A program made the translations under genes and the position numbers. DNA of 64,000 nucleotides from Hippophae tibetana. Its lineage: Eukaryota; Streptophyta; Magnoliopsida; Rosales; Elaeagnaceae. Below the pieces are notes generated by a model. The model was not told the origin of the DNA, did no database searches, and saw only the letters and a program-made list of their open reading frames with translations. Shown here in pieces: positions 12,678 to 22,844 of the stretch (positions are counted from its first letter, which is position 1; each line of letters opens with the position of its first letter). The stretch covers positions 2,081,001-2,145,000 of the forward strand of contig CM072807.1 of NCBI GenBank assembly GCA_037013495.1. Direction: 5' to 3'.

Positions 12678-13135
12678 TCATTTCTCTACATGATCCTTAA
12701 ATTTCAGTGGTGGCATGTTCTTAGTCAAAGGATCAACAATCATCAACTTAGTGATAACGTGCTCAATGGTCACTTTCTTTTCTTTAACACGTTCTTTTAT
12801 GGCCAAGTATTTGACGATATGCCTACTATGACTACCGCTCTTGTTGTTCTTAACCATAAACACAGCAGTTGAGTTGTCATAGTATAATCTCAATGACCTA
12901 GAAATAGAGTTAACTACTCTAAGCTCAGAAATAAAACTGTTCAACCATACACTATTTGATGTAGCCTTAAAGCATGACATGAACTCATCCTCTATAGTGG
13001 AAGTAGCAATCAAGGTCTACTTCGCACTCCTCTAAGACACAGCCCTACCGATAAGCATGGAAATATAACCAAATGTTGATTTGTTTGAATCAACACAGCC
13101 AGTGAAGTCTACATCGGAGTAGCCATTCACTTCTA
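12678..13135 (-). pseudogene. Ty1/copia RNase H remnant
   Basis: The minus strand reads LEVNGYSDVDFTGC near 13130, then NKSTFGY, then after a frame interruption near 13020 continues open from 13013 to 12678 with LRLYYDNSTAVFM, HIVKYLAIKE and ADPLTK-like VDPLTKNMPP. These are standard copia RNase H blocks. A stop after a decayed GGAVSW region (AVS followed by a stop) and the lost A/T-rich active-site text show it is dead. The upstream RT is missing: homology stops abruptly at about 13135. Confidence 0.8.
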
Positions 13136-13532
13136 GGGGGAGTATTGCATGAGTTAGGGGTAGTTATGTACTTTTCATGTATTGTTTTCCTATCGTGTTC
13201 ACCTGTATAGGAGTAACATGATAGTATATGATATTTGACTACACGATGTTTCTACATTATACGTTCATAATATGTGTGTTTGTTTTGTGTGTATAGGTTA
13301 CAAGTGTAAAGTGAAGTCTTCAAGCTTCATATGTGTTTGTGAGTAATGGTGTTGAGACCCTCGTGTTTCACAATGACAGAATGGATGAGTTGATACATGA
13401 AGATGGATGTACTTAGTTTATGTGTGTTTTTTGGGTTTTGGTATGTGTTGATGTTTTTTTCATGGGAACAAAGATCCTTAAGTCATTTTTATAATCATTT
13501 ATGTATTTAATTGTGTATTATTTTGACATAGA

Positions 13533-13549
13533 AAGCCAAATAGGGAGAT
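13533..13549 (+). other. Polypurine tract
   Basis: The purine-rich AAGCCAAATAGGGAGAT immediately precedes the TG that opens the LTR at 13550. This is the form expected of a plus-strand primer next to a 3' LTR. Confidence 0.5.
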
Positions 13550-14165
13550 TGTAATTCCTGTTGTACTCTATTACTATAAGTTGGCTTTTCGTGTACAAAA
13601 CATGATATATGTTTATTTTTACTCAGTGTTTAGTCTTTCTCTGTGTAAGGTTAGTTACTGCGAATCAGTACAACACACACATATAGTTAAGAACATTATG
13701 ATTAAAATCATATTTTCGCACACCACAGGATTGGTTGTTCTTAATATGCATGTTAGGTTGAGTGGTGAGTGGTGGTTTTTAGTTTGTTTTGGGTACAAGT
13801 ATTTTAGGATTTTACTTGGCATTTTTGGAAATGAAAAATATATATTTTTAGCACTTTGCCAACAAGCTCACCACCAAGCTTTCCACCACCTTTGGTGAGA
13901 TGGCTGGCAAGGTGGCCGATCGAGTGCTATAAATACCCCCTCATTAATGACAAAATTAATTCAAAAAATCTATCAAACCTTTGTCAAAATTTCTATTGAT
14001 TTGAATTCTATATTCATAAATTATTTTTAACATGTTTCAATGATTTTGATAGGTTCTTGTGAGTATAAAATAATGAGTGTAACTATTTTTATATGGTGAA
14101 TGAGTACATCTTTATGTGAATAGTATTCAAGGTTATGTTAGTATATTTTACACATTATTGTTCCA
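13550..14165 (+). repeat. Retrotransposon LTR (616 bp candidate)
   Basis: The block begins TGTAATTCC just after a polypurine tract and ends ...GTTCCA just before a primer-binding-like sequence at 14166. It has the expected promoter: GCTATAAATACCCC at about 13927-13940. It has no coding content apart from a chance plus frame at 13581-13898. The flanking internal sequences (13145-13532 and 14178-14700) are non-coding, so the parent element may be a non-autonomous one. The TG...CA ends are inferred, as no second copy was found. Confidence 0.5.
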
Positions 14166-14177
14166 TGGTATCTGATC
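14166..14177 (+). other. Primer-binding-site-like sequence
   Basis: TGGTATCTGATC directly follows the CA end of the LTR candidate. It differs at two positions from the common plant initiator-methionine tRNA primer site TGGTATCAGAGC. Confidence 0.5.
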
Positions 14178-14870
14178 ACATCACATCGTGTGGTGTTGGT
14201 CATAAAGGAGAGTTGGGTTCGTGTATGGAACCAAGTTGTTGCAAAAGTAACAATAAGCAGCTTGAATGGAGGTTCCAACTGATAGAAATAATAATAGATA
14301 TTTCTTTTAGAGTTGAAACTATTTTATTCTTAGTAAATTTTTTACTGCTCAGTGATTGTCTTAATCAACCCGAGGATGTTACCACATATATACGGTCTCT
14401 ATGTAGGTTTATCTCGTTATATCGTTGTTATGCATGCCATTCTTGTGTTAGTATAATCAAAGTTTAAAATGTGTATATTACAACATACTGTCATTGATTA
14501 GAAAGCATTAAGTGTTTTTTTTGTTTTTTGTTGATCATATAATATCTTTTATTAAATTTTATCTGCTTATTCGGTATTATATTATTACTACTATTGTTGA
14601 ATGTTCTGTTTTAAATTGTTATCCTTTCCGTTACTTGTGGTGATGAGTCCGTTAGGAGTTTGTATCTTCTTGCTTTGGTTGTGTACTAGATCTCTTTCAA
14701 TATTTTAAAAGAAAAAAATTTCACAAAAAAGAATATCATTGTCTATCAAGCAAGAAAACTTTATTTGAAAATGTTGAATATTGAACGAGTAAGGTCATTA
14801 TGTTAATGAATACCCTAATAGGTTAAACCATAAAAAGGAATATAAAAATACTATAAAGGCCTATAAGATG
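14178..14870 (+). other. Non-coding sequence after the primer site
   Basis: This is probably the internal region of the same non-autonomous retroelement up to an undefined right end. No gag or pol block is readable. At about 14640-14657 there is a TGATGAGTCCGTTAGGA string resembling part of a hammerhead ribozyme core, discussed under findings. Confidence 0.35.
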
Positions 14871-16345
14871 GAAGTAGAACCCAAAGAAGAATCATACATT
14901 GAGGAAACATAATCAATATACTAAATGAGTGAAACTGAAGAAGAAGAAATAGATTTAGATGACACATTTGAGGATAGATGACATATACAACATAACTAAT
15001 CCAAATAATACTCACATAAAAATAGGATGCAAATTCAAAAAAATATAATATATATATACCATTTACATGCTTACATAGATATTGAAGTCAGTATGTATGT
15101 AGCAATTAAATATGTATTTCCACAAGAACTTTGGATAGCACATAGATATTGAAACCAGTATATATGTAGCAATTAAATATGTATTATCATAAGAACTTTG
15201 GACAGCAACCCCAAAGGACTTAATAATACAACAATTAACCTTCAAAAAATTATAAACTATATTGATATTATAATAGGAGGAGAAAATTTTCATATAACTA
15301 CTATATATCAATAGGAAACAAGAGTTGATTTCTTGATAAGAAATAATTTCTTAAACATTTACACAATATATAGATAAGATAAGTACAAAAATATTAGAAA
15401 AATAAACAATATATATTTCAAAGATTAGAAATGCCAATAATGTGTTATCAGAAAAGATTCTTCAACAATATAAAAAATGAAAACATGGTAAGATGTATCA
15501 AAAACAGAAACCACATTTAGAAAATATAACAAAAAATATAATGAAGATGATTTAGAATTTTATAATCAAGAAAATTCATTCTTAAAAGAAACACAAGAAG
15601 ATAAGAGATTACTAAAAATAAGGAAATTAATAAAGACAATAAATTCAAAAAATCCTCTAGATTCAAATATTATTAAGCTTGAATACGTAGCAAATATAAA
15701 ACTAAAAAACTCTAACAAGGTTATAAGAGTAAAACCTATGGTCTACACTCCAAAAAATTGTGAATAATTTAATAAAAAAATTCAAGAACTTTTGAAACTA
15801 AGAGTAATTGAACCAAACATGAACCAATACTCAAGCCTAACATTTTTGGTAAAAAAGAGGCTAAAAAAGACGAGGAAATAAAATAATATTGATAAATTTC
15901 AAATCATTAAATAAAGAAACAATAGATGGTGGATATATTATCCATAAGAAGAAAGAGTTATTAGTTTTAATTGAAGGAAATAAATATCTTTCTAGTTTTG
16001 ATTGTAAGAGTGGATTCTAACAAATCAAATTAGATAAAAAAAATCTCAACTATTAACAGTCTTTAGTTATCGATAAGGACATTTTCAATTGGCTATTGTA
16101 CCAGTTGGATTAAAGATATATAGATAACATTTTTAAAGAATATATTGATGATATATTACTCTTTAGTGATAATATCAACTAGTATTATCTAGATATATTA
16201 AAAATCTGAAAAATATCTTCAAGATTTATTGATAGAATAGATAATATATTTTTTTGGATATTTTTTGAGAACTAATATTGTAAAAGAATACAACCAAGAA
16301 AGATTAATCATATGGCAGAAGTGATTTAACCATGCCAAATTTTTA
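14870..16345 (+). pseudogene. Pararetrovirus relic 2: capsid end, protease, RT and RNase H remnants
   Basis: This second copy is related to relic 1. It starts with a very acidic capsid-like piece (14880-14985), then protease-region text (15060-15370), an RT (15740-16170) with SSLTFLVKK-like, SFDCKSGF and a preserved catalytic YIDD at 16141-16152, then only the far end of RNase H (FGYFLRTN at about 16256-16280). Compared with relic 1, most of the RT connection and the first part of RNase H are deleted, as is the capsid core. Frames are broken by stops, so it cannot encode a working polyprotein. Confidence 0.72.
15073..15206 (+). repeat. 67-bp tandem duplication inside the protease region
   Basis: A 67-base unit beginning ACATAGATATTGAA occurs twice in direct tandem (15073-15139 and 15140-15206) with about ten differences. 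Relic 1 has a single copy at the corresponding place (about 6107-6170). The duplication therefore arose in this lineage. Confidence 0.75.
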
Positions 16346-16347
16346 AA

Positions 16348-16580
16348 AGGAAGGAAGAGATAAGATAAAATATAATCTTTATCCTTACACGTGTCTTTAT
16401 TTTAGAAAGAGAAAGTAAGAAAAGATAAAATGTAATTATTATTCTTTCACATGTCTTTATTTTAGAAAGAGAAAGAAAGAGATAAGAAAAATGTAATCAT
16501 TATCCTTACACGTGTCTTTATTTTAGAAAAATGAAGGAAGAGATAAAGATAAAATATAATCCCTATTCTCTCACGTGGCT
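16348..16580 (+). promoter_or_regulatory. Tandem ~60-bp promoter repeats with ACGTG cores, relic 2
   Basis: Three full units start at 16381, 16441 and 16502, with a partial unit before (from 16348) and after (to about 16580). Each unit reads as a TCACACGTGTC-like box followed by TTTATTTTAGAAA and a purine-rich GAAAGAAAGAGATAAG tract. ACGTG is the core of plant G-box/ABRE sites; the middle unit has CACATGTC and the last partial unit has TCACGTGG. The array ends 35 bp upstream of a TATA box. It therefore looks like the enhancer part of a pararetrovirus pregenomic RNA promoter. Confidence 0.65.
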
Positions 16581-16612
16581 TTTGAATATATATGTAAAAT
16601 AATTGCTCGTGT

Positions 16613-16622
16613 CTATAAAAGG
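16613..16622 (+). promoter_or_regulatory. TATA box of pararetrovirus relic 2
   Basis: CTATAAAAGG lies downstream of the tandem repeats and upstream of a short leader ending in a T-rich region. Spacing and context fit a strong plant TATA element. No open reading frame follows, so any transcript would be non-coding. Confidence 0.65.
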
Positions 16623-16689
16623 ACTCTTGTATAAAGAAGAAAGATATAGCAATTCTAACCATAGAACCAAAACATTTTTATCTTATTAG

Positions 16690-17060
16690 ATAATATCTAG
16701 GTAAAGTCCTATGGAGTAAATTAATAGTAAACTAGGGTTTTACTAATCTTATTTCCTTAATGAATAAAAGTTCTTTTTTCGCTAAAACACAATATCTTTT
16801 TTATATCTTAAATAGAAGTATATATCATATCCTTGGTTGAAGGCAACTCCTAATGTAGAAGGTGAGACTTCTAATAAGATAACTAATGGTCATATATGAA
16901 GTAGCGAAAAATGGAGGTAGACCTATATTCATTAAAATAAGATAAGATAAAATAAATATATATTCCGCATATTAAATATAATATTTATTTGTTAAAAATA
17001 AAAAAAATAAAAAATAAATTAATACTTTTGTTAAAAATATGTTAAATCAAAAAATTAACA
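16690..17060. other. AT-rich DNA, probable viral leader remnant
   Basis: No gene. AATAAA-type sequence occurs at about 16763 (ATGAATAAAAG), roughly 150 bp after the TATA box, which is a possible polyadenylation signal position for a pararetrovirus terminal redundancy. Confidence 0.3.
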
Positions 17061-17062
17061 AG

Positions 17063-17217
17063 AAATACATTATTGGATGAAAAGTTAATACCGTTAACTT
17101 TTCAAGGACATTAGTGACATTAATTTAAAAGTCGAGAATATTAGAGCTCTTTTTACAAAAGTCATGAATATATGTAAATATATGTTAAAAGTTAGAAGCA
17201 TTAGTGATATTTCCTAT
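17063..17217 (+). repeat. Dispersed repeat, copy B
   Basis: Counterpart of 10153-10308 in the same orientation. The match is patchy and AT-rich, but it keeps the same order of short blocks over 150 bases. Confidence 0.5.
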
Positions 17218-17219
17218 AT

Positions 17220-18750
17220 TTTTTAACATAAGTTTAATTTAATAATTTCAAATATGTATTTTTTAAATAATTGGATGTGGTGAAAATAGTTTTTTTTTTT
17301 GGTTAATAGATTCAATAAGTGACTCTAAAGTTACAAATTATTTTAGGAGAACTAATAAATACCATCAAATTATCATAAAAATTATAATACATCTTCTAAT
17401 TTTATTGAGTGATAAAAATAATAGGGGTTGACAAAGGTTGGTGTTTACGCCATTTTATAAACCGACATCATCTTAATAGTTTTGAAAAATATAAAATCTT
17501 AACCGACCTATGACATCAAAAGACTAATCTTTAAGCCAACCTATAAGGTTATTTTGAGAGAAGTTGGTTTAGTGATTTTGGACTTATAATCATAATGTAA
17601 TATAAAAGTCTCATCTTATTGAAATAGAAAAGATATACTATATAATAACTTGAAAGTTATTAATATTACATATTCTATTTACTTAATTTCTTATCACTAA
17701 GAAAATATAAAATGATTCTTGTAGGTATTAATAATTTAATATGGAGTTGTAAATTTAGTTGAAATCTCGTATTACGAATTAGGAACATATAGTCTATATA
17801 ATGATGTAAGAAAAAAAATATTAATTTGAAGATTTTGAACCAATTTGAGAGTGATTTGAACGAGACATGAAACATGTATAATGAGACTAGCTATCAATGT
17901 TTGAATGAGAGTTCTTATTGATTAAGTTTATATTTAAAATTAAAAAAAAAATAAAAAATTATAATTATAATATATAGAGTAATAATTAAAAATATATTTT
18001 AAAAAATCACTATATATTAATAGTATAAGATCATTTTAATTCATTCAATTTTTATAACTTGAACCTCTCATCCAACTAATAAGATCATTTTTGATATTTT
18101 TGATCCAACCAACCTCAATATATATACATAGTTTTTGATTTTGAACTTGTATTGTTTTGTTGATTTTTGAAAAAAAATCCACTCTTTAAAAAATAGCATT
18201 CAAGTTTAATTAATGATATAAATATATCATTATATTATATTTTCAATCGTAAATTTATATAATTAATAAAGAATTTAATAATAAATTGTATCAATAATAA
18301 AATTTTTATAATAAATATATATCATTAAGTATATGTAAATGTTATTTTTATTAAAAAAATAAATAATATATTTATAATTTTTATAATAATTTGATGATAT
18401 ATATTTTACCCATTAAAAAATGTAGTTTTATAATAGTCAAAATATTAAATTTCATTACCAAGCGTGACTTGAGTATTATTATTTCATTTTTATCGATTCA
18501 ATTTCATTACTTGTTAAATTATATGATTGATTTTAAAATTTTAATAAAATTTATTTTTAAATTTTTAAAATATATAATTAAATTTTTAAATTTTTTAAAC
18601 TTTACCTATATATTTCAAAAGTTTTGAATCTTATTATTTAATCTTTTAAATTTTTGATTCAAAAATATTTATTTTAATAATCAAGTTAAAATTTATGTAT
18701 AAAATTTTAAAAAAATAATTTCTAAATTATAAGATTTAAAAACTTAACGT
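17220..18750. other. AT-rich intergenic DNA
   Basis: No gene seen. Open frames here (for example minus 17875-17675 and plus 18391-18627) encode only Phe/Ile/Lys/Leu-rich low-complexity sequence and are chance products of base composition. Confidence 0.5.
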
Positions 18751-19080
18751 ATATTTAAAATTTTAAACATAAATGATAGAATTTAACCATTTTTATATTG
18801 TGACTCAAACCACACATAAATTTCAGATCCAAAACAAAAGTTTCGCAGCTCATAAGATTCCGAACTACTAAGAATCTAGAAAATAGACTATAACAATGTG
18901 ACCTAAACACAACCAAAATTTCCACTGAAAAAATAAAAACACATTCAGTGACAAGCCAAAAAACAGACGACAGATTTGAAAATCTAGAAAAACCATTTGT
19001 ACAGAGTCTCCTAATTACAAGAACAAAACGGAGCATCCTTCAAAATCTTCCCTTAATTTCCATAAAGTTTCCCTTGTTTC

Positions 19081-19305
19081 TTATTCTCCATTAGCAAAGT
19101 TCGGATTAGCAGGGAAACGATGAGAAGTTAGTCCAGGTCCACCTACACAAGTGCTAGTGGAAGAGAAAACAGAAGAGAAAGACTGGAACAGACCCGTCAC
19201 AATGCCCAGTTTCACCTGTCCACGCTTTGGGATCAGACGACTAGAAAACCTTTGGGATAAATTTCCACCATTTTGATCTATAACCCTAGTTTTATGACTA
19301 CCCAT
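19081..19305 (-). CDS. Small basic protein of 74 residues, function unknown
   Basis: An ATG at 19305 opens a 74-codon frame ending at 19081 with no intron. The protein begins MGSHKTRVIDQNGG, has a basic core RFSSRLIPKRGQVKLGIV, then a Ser-rich and Gly/Pro tail. Base composition is clearly richer in G and C than the flanks. A TATA-like box on the minus strand lies about 115-125 bp upstream of the ATG and the downstream 300 bases look like a 3' UTR. I recall short plant proteins with the same SSRLIPKRGQVK core, but I cannot confirm that here. No signal peptide or membrane segment is evident. It could instead be the final exon of a larger gene, but no upstream exon was found. Confidence 0.55.
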   Translation of the reverse strand: MGSHKTRVIDQNGGNLSQRFSSRLIPKRGQVKLGIVTGLFQSFSSVFSSTSTCVGGPGLTSHRFPANPNFANGE

Positions 19306-19415
19306 CTCTGGAAATTTTATTTAATTTTGTGGAATCAAATGGATTGCTCTGTTTTCGCACACAAGGTGAAGAAATGCAAGTTCTTTGAACTCTGATTATT
19401 GGGTCTACGTGGGTT

Positions 19416-19432
19416 ATATTATATATAGGAGT
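19416..19432 (-). promoter_or_regulatory. TATA-like element upstream of the small gene
   Basis: On the minus strand the sequence reads CTCCTATATATAATATAA, about 115-125 bp before the ATG at 19305. This is a suitable distance for a core promoter with a short leader. Confidence 0.45.
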
Positions 19433-19434
19433 TT

Positions 19435-21290
19435 TGCTCTATTGTTCTCACTTTTGATAGTGACTCATTACTTAATTGTGGGGGAAAATGGTTGCAAAGA
19501 TATAAAAGTTATTACAAATTTATTAATTATTGAAAAATATATATAAGATTTATATGTTATTTAAATTAATCATAATTTAATAATTACGTGTATTTATGTT
19601 TGTGTGCTTTTTTATGATTTTTTTTACGTTTTAAATTTTTGATATATTTTTAAATAACTAATAAATTTATAATAACAGTAATTAATAATTTAATAATTTT
19701 TTATATATTTTAATAATGTTGTATTTCTTCATCCTATTGGTTGAATAAGATATATATTTCTTGCTCGTGGGTTATGACTTCTGTCTTGGCCGCTCTTGAC
19801 CTCGTTCTGTTCATATTGCTTTTTTTCTTCTCTCTCCTCTATCCTGTAATTTTTTCCCCATCTATACTGTCATTATCAAGGATTAAAATATTTGAAATAT
19901 TTTATTTATAAAATTACAAAAATAAAAAACAAAAAAAAATTGTATTTTCCGAAAGTAAAATTGAAAAATCTTTTTTAGCAAAAATTATACGAAGTTTTAA
20001 GAAAAAAATTACAAAAATAATATCTTTATATTTTATAATAATAAAAATAAAATTTTAATAAAATTAAATAAAATTTAATTGAATGATGTTTAAATATACA
20101 TAATTCAATTTAAATAACGTTTAATTAGATAAAATTTAAAATAAAAAAAAATATGTTAAAATTTTTTAATAGTAAAAATATATAAATTATAAATAAAAAG
20201 TGTTATTTTTATGAACATAAATTTTAATTATGTTATTTTTTTTTAATTTTATAAAAAAATTTCAATCCTTAATTTTAAAATATATTTTAATTTTATTAAT
20301 ATGATTATAACTATTATACTTAATATAATTTTTTTATAAATTTGGATTCTTTTGTTTAAATAACTTATTATAATTTTGTTAAGAAGATAAAGATAATGAT
20401 AAAATTTTAAGAGATAAGACACGGACAAAAACAAAATGATAGAAGAAAATAGATAAAAATAAATTTTATAACAGACATATTGCTTAAAAAACACATGGCC
20501 ATTTGTTCCCTACCATAAGTCAAAAGGAGTCATGATTATTTGAACCAAAAAAGAAATGTCCGTCTTTTGCGATTTTTCTTCTTTTCTAATTCTTTCTTTT
20601 ATTTTCTAATATTCATACACTACAAATATATCTTAAAATTATATAATTATAATTATGTTTATTAATAAAATCGTAACATATTATTTCAATTTTATTTTAA
20701 AGTTAAAAATATAGGCTTTTCCCTCTTATTAATATCATAGAAGGGGTTTATAACTTTGTATCATTTTTGATACATTAAATTAAATAAATTAAATATATTT
20801 GTATCAATTTAAATTATATTTAATTGTATTATAATTATCTTCAATATTTAATGACAATTTAATTATATTATAATTGTTTTCATTATTTGATTAAAATCTA
20901 TATGATATAGTTAAATAAAATTAATAATTATTATTTTAATATAAAAATTTATACTTATAACTTATTATATGTAGTTTCTTACGTATCAAAATAATTTTAT
21001 TATAAAAATTTACTTAAATTAATATTTAATTTTTTTATATTTTTCTTATATTTTAAAAGAATATTTTTATTTTGAAATGAAAACAAAAGTAAAGACAAAT
21101 AATTTTAAAATTTAAACTTCAAATAGATTAAATAAAATGTTTAATACGATTTATATATACACTTATCATTTGTATTAAATTTTTATATAATTTGACATTT
21201 TTATTCTTTAAAATACCGTCTTACTTTATAACTAAACACATAATTAAATAAAAATTATATAACTAGAGTATTTAGTACTATATAACAAAG
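19435..21290. other. AT-rich intergenic DNA
   Basis: No gene seen. A C/T-rich patch at about 19790-19860 is the only break in the AT-rich background. The minus frame at 20494-20249 is low-complexity Ile/Leu/Tyr sequence and is not credible. Confidence 0.5.
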
Positions 21291-21299
21291 AGTTAACCA

Positions 21300-21868
21300 T
21301 GTTAATAAATTGGTACTATTTATGTCATATATTATTAAAACTTTTTGTTTTAATATCATAATTTAAGTATTAATACCCTTTTTTGTCATTTATAAATTGC
21401 ATTTGACATACTTGGGTCTATGTGGTAACTTTAACATTAAGAAAGGAAAAAAGAAGCACATATAATGATTAGAATTTGATAACTATCTCTTAAAGTTTTG
21501 TTGGTTATATTTAAAAATTAAATTCTTAAAAAAGGAATTAATATTTATTCAAACGAAATTAGTTTGTTTATTATGAACATGAGAAGAGGATCAAGTTTCA
21601 AATATTCAAGATCGACTCCAAAATTTATTACATAACTGACGATTACAAATCCTAATGTCAATATAGGATGCTTTGGGCAATATAGCTTTAGATTAAAATA
21701 GTGACCTTAACAATCATATGAACTACTCTGACAAAAAAAAAACACAATTTAAAATAATTCAAATACTTAAATTATGGTATTAAAATAAAATATTTTATTA
21801 ATATAAGACATAAAAGACATAAAAGACACCAATACATTAAATATAAATACCTCTTAATGTATTAAACT
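21300..21868. repeat. Foldback (inverted-repeat) element
   Basis: The left arm (about 21300-21375) and right arm (about 21760-21865) are reverse complements of each other with some gaps. Shared text includes TATGTC-TATATTA and ATCATAATTTAAGTATT, or ACCATAATTTAAGTATT on the other arm. The spacer has no coding sequence. The structure fits a non-autonomous inverted-repeat transposon. The exact ends and a target duplication were not resolved. Confidence 0.5.
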
Positions 21869-21869
21869 C

Positions 21870-22740
21870 TTCCTTTTATGAAAAAATGGTAGTCAAAGTA
21901 TTGTAAATTAGGTTTTAAGTGATCATTGATCCTTTAGAATAGAAAAAGGTTTTTTTTTGTCATGTTATTGTTATTGCAAAATAGACCATAAAAGAACAAA
22001 AAGTTAAATTTCAATAAAATTTATAATAAAATATTATTATTTAATTTAGAATAAAACAGAGATTAAAATTAAAAATGAATAAGACAAAAAATAACACACT
22101 AAAATATTGTATATTTATTGAATAACGAAAATAATAATTAAAGTGATAACTCTAATTCCCTATAAATAAAATCACGTCTAAATTATTTGATAAATTTAAT
22201 TAAAAAATGCTTAAAAATTAATTTATATTTTATGACCCTTTTTTAAAGTAAACTCAAAAAAATATATTTGTAAATTACAATAATAAACTATCCAAATAAC
22301 CCCACATAAGTTACTATTCATATATGTGAAAGCTAGATAGCAAATCTTACCCACTTTTTTCTAAAGTACTCATAAATTAACAATTAGGTATTAGTCAGTC
22401 TCTATTTCTCCTTTTTACAAAAGTATGATCTTGATGTGCATATAATTAAGACGACTGGACGAGCGCTACTACTCATCAAATTTTTGGATAGGAACACCAT
22501 ATCAACATAAAAAATGGAGCTTAATTTGCATTACATGAGCACAAAAATGAGGGTAGATCTTAAGGTAAAAAAGGACCGTGCGTGCATTGCATGTAGCTGA
22601 AATGAAAAGTAAACCCCATATTAGATCACGATCGATGATAAAACTGAGTACATGGTTGTTTTAGGAAAGAAAAAAAAATTGAGTACATTATAATAATTAC
22701 AGAGGCTACATAAAATCTAGTAATGAAAGTGAGAATAACA
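21870..22740. other. Intergenic DNA downstream of the SCAMP gene
   Basis: No coding sequence. The part nearest the gene (22740-22844) is probably its 3' UTR. Composition becomes more balanced from 22440 towards the gene. Confidence 0.4.
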
Positions 22741-22844
22741 AATACAAGAGTCACATATCAGCAATTTTTGTGGCTAAGGACATACAGCCTACATCAATAC
22801 ACAAACGCAATCACCTGCTTTTCCTTCTCAGCATGAATGCAGTA

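Noticed and set aside
13581..13898. 105-codon plus frame
   Set aside because: It lies wholly inside the LTR candidate and ends just before its TATA box; no domain is seen.
14135..14467. 110-codon plus frame
   Set aside because: It starts inside the LTR end and runs across the primer site into non-coding internal sequence; no gag-like block is present.
16381..16564. CRISPR-like regularly spaced repeats
   Set aside because: Units are directly adjacent with no unique spacers, and the host is a plant. They fit a promoter enhancer array.
18391..18627. 78-codon plus frame of Ile/Phe/Lys
   Set aside because: Low-complexity translation of AT-rich DNA, without start context or conservation.
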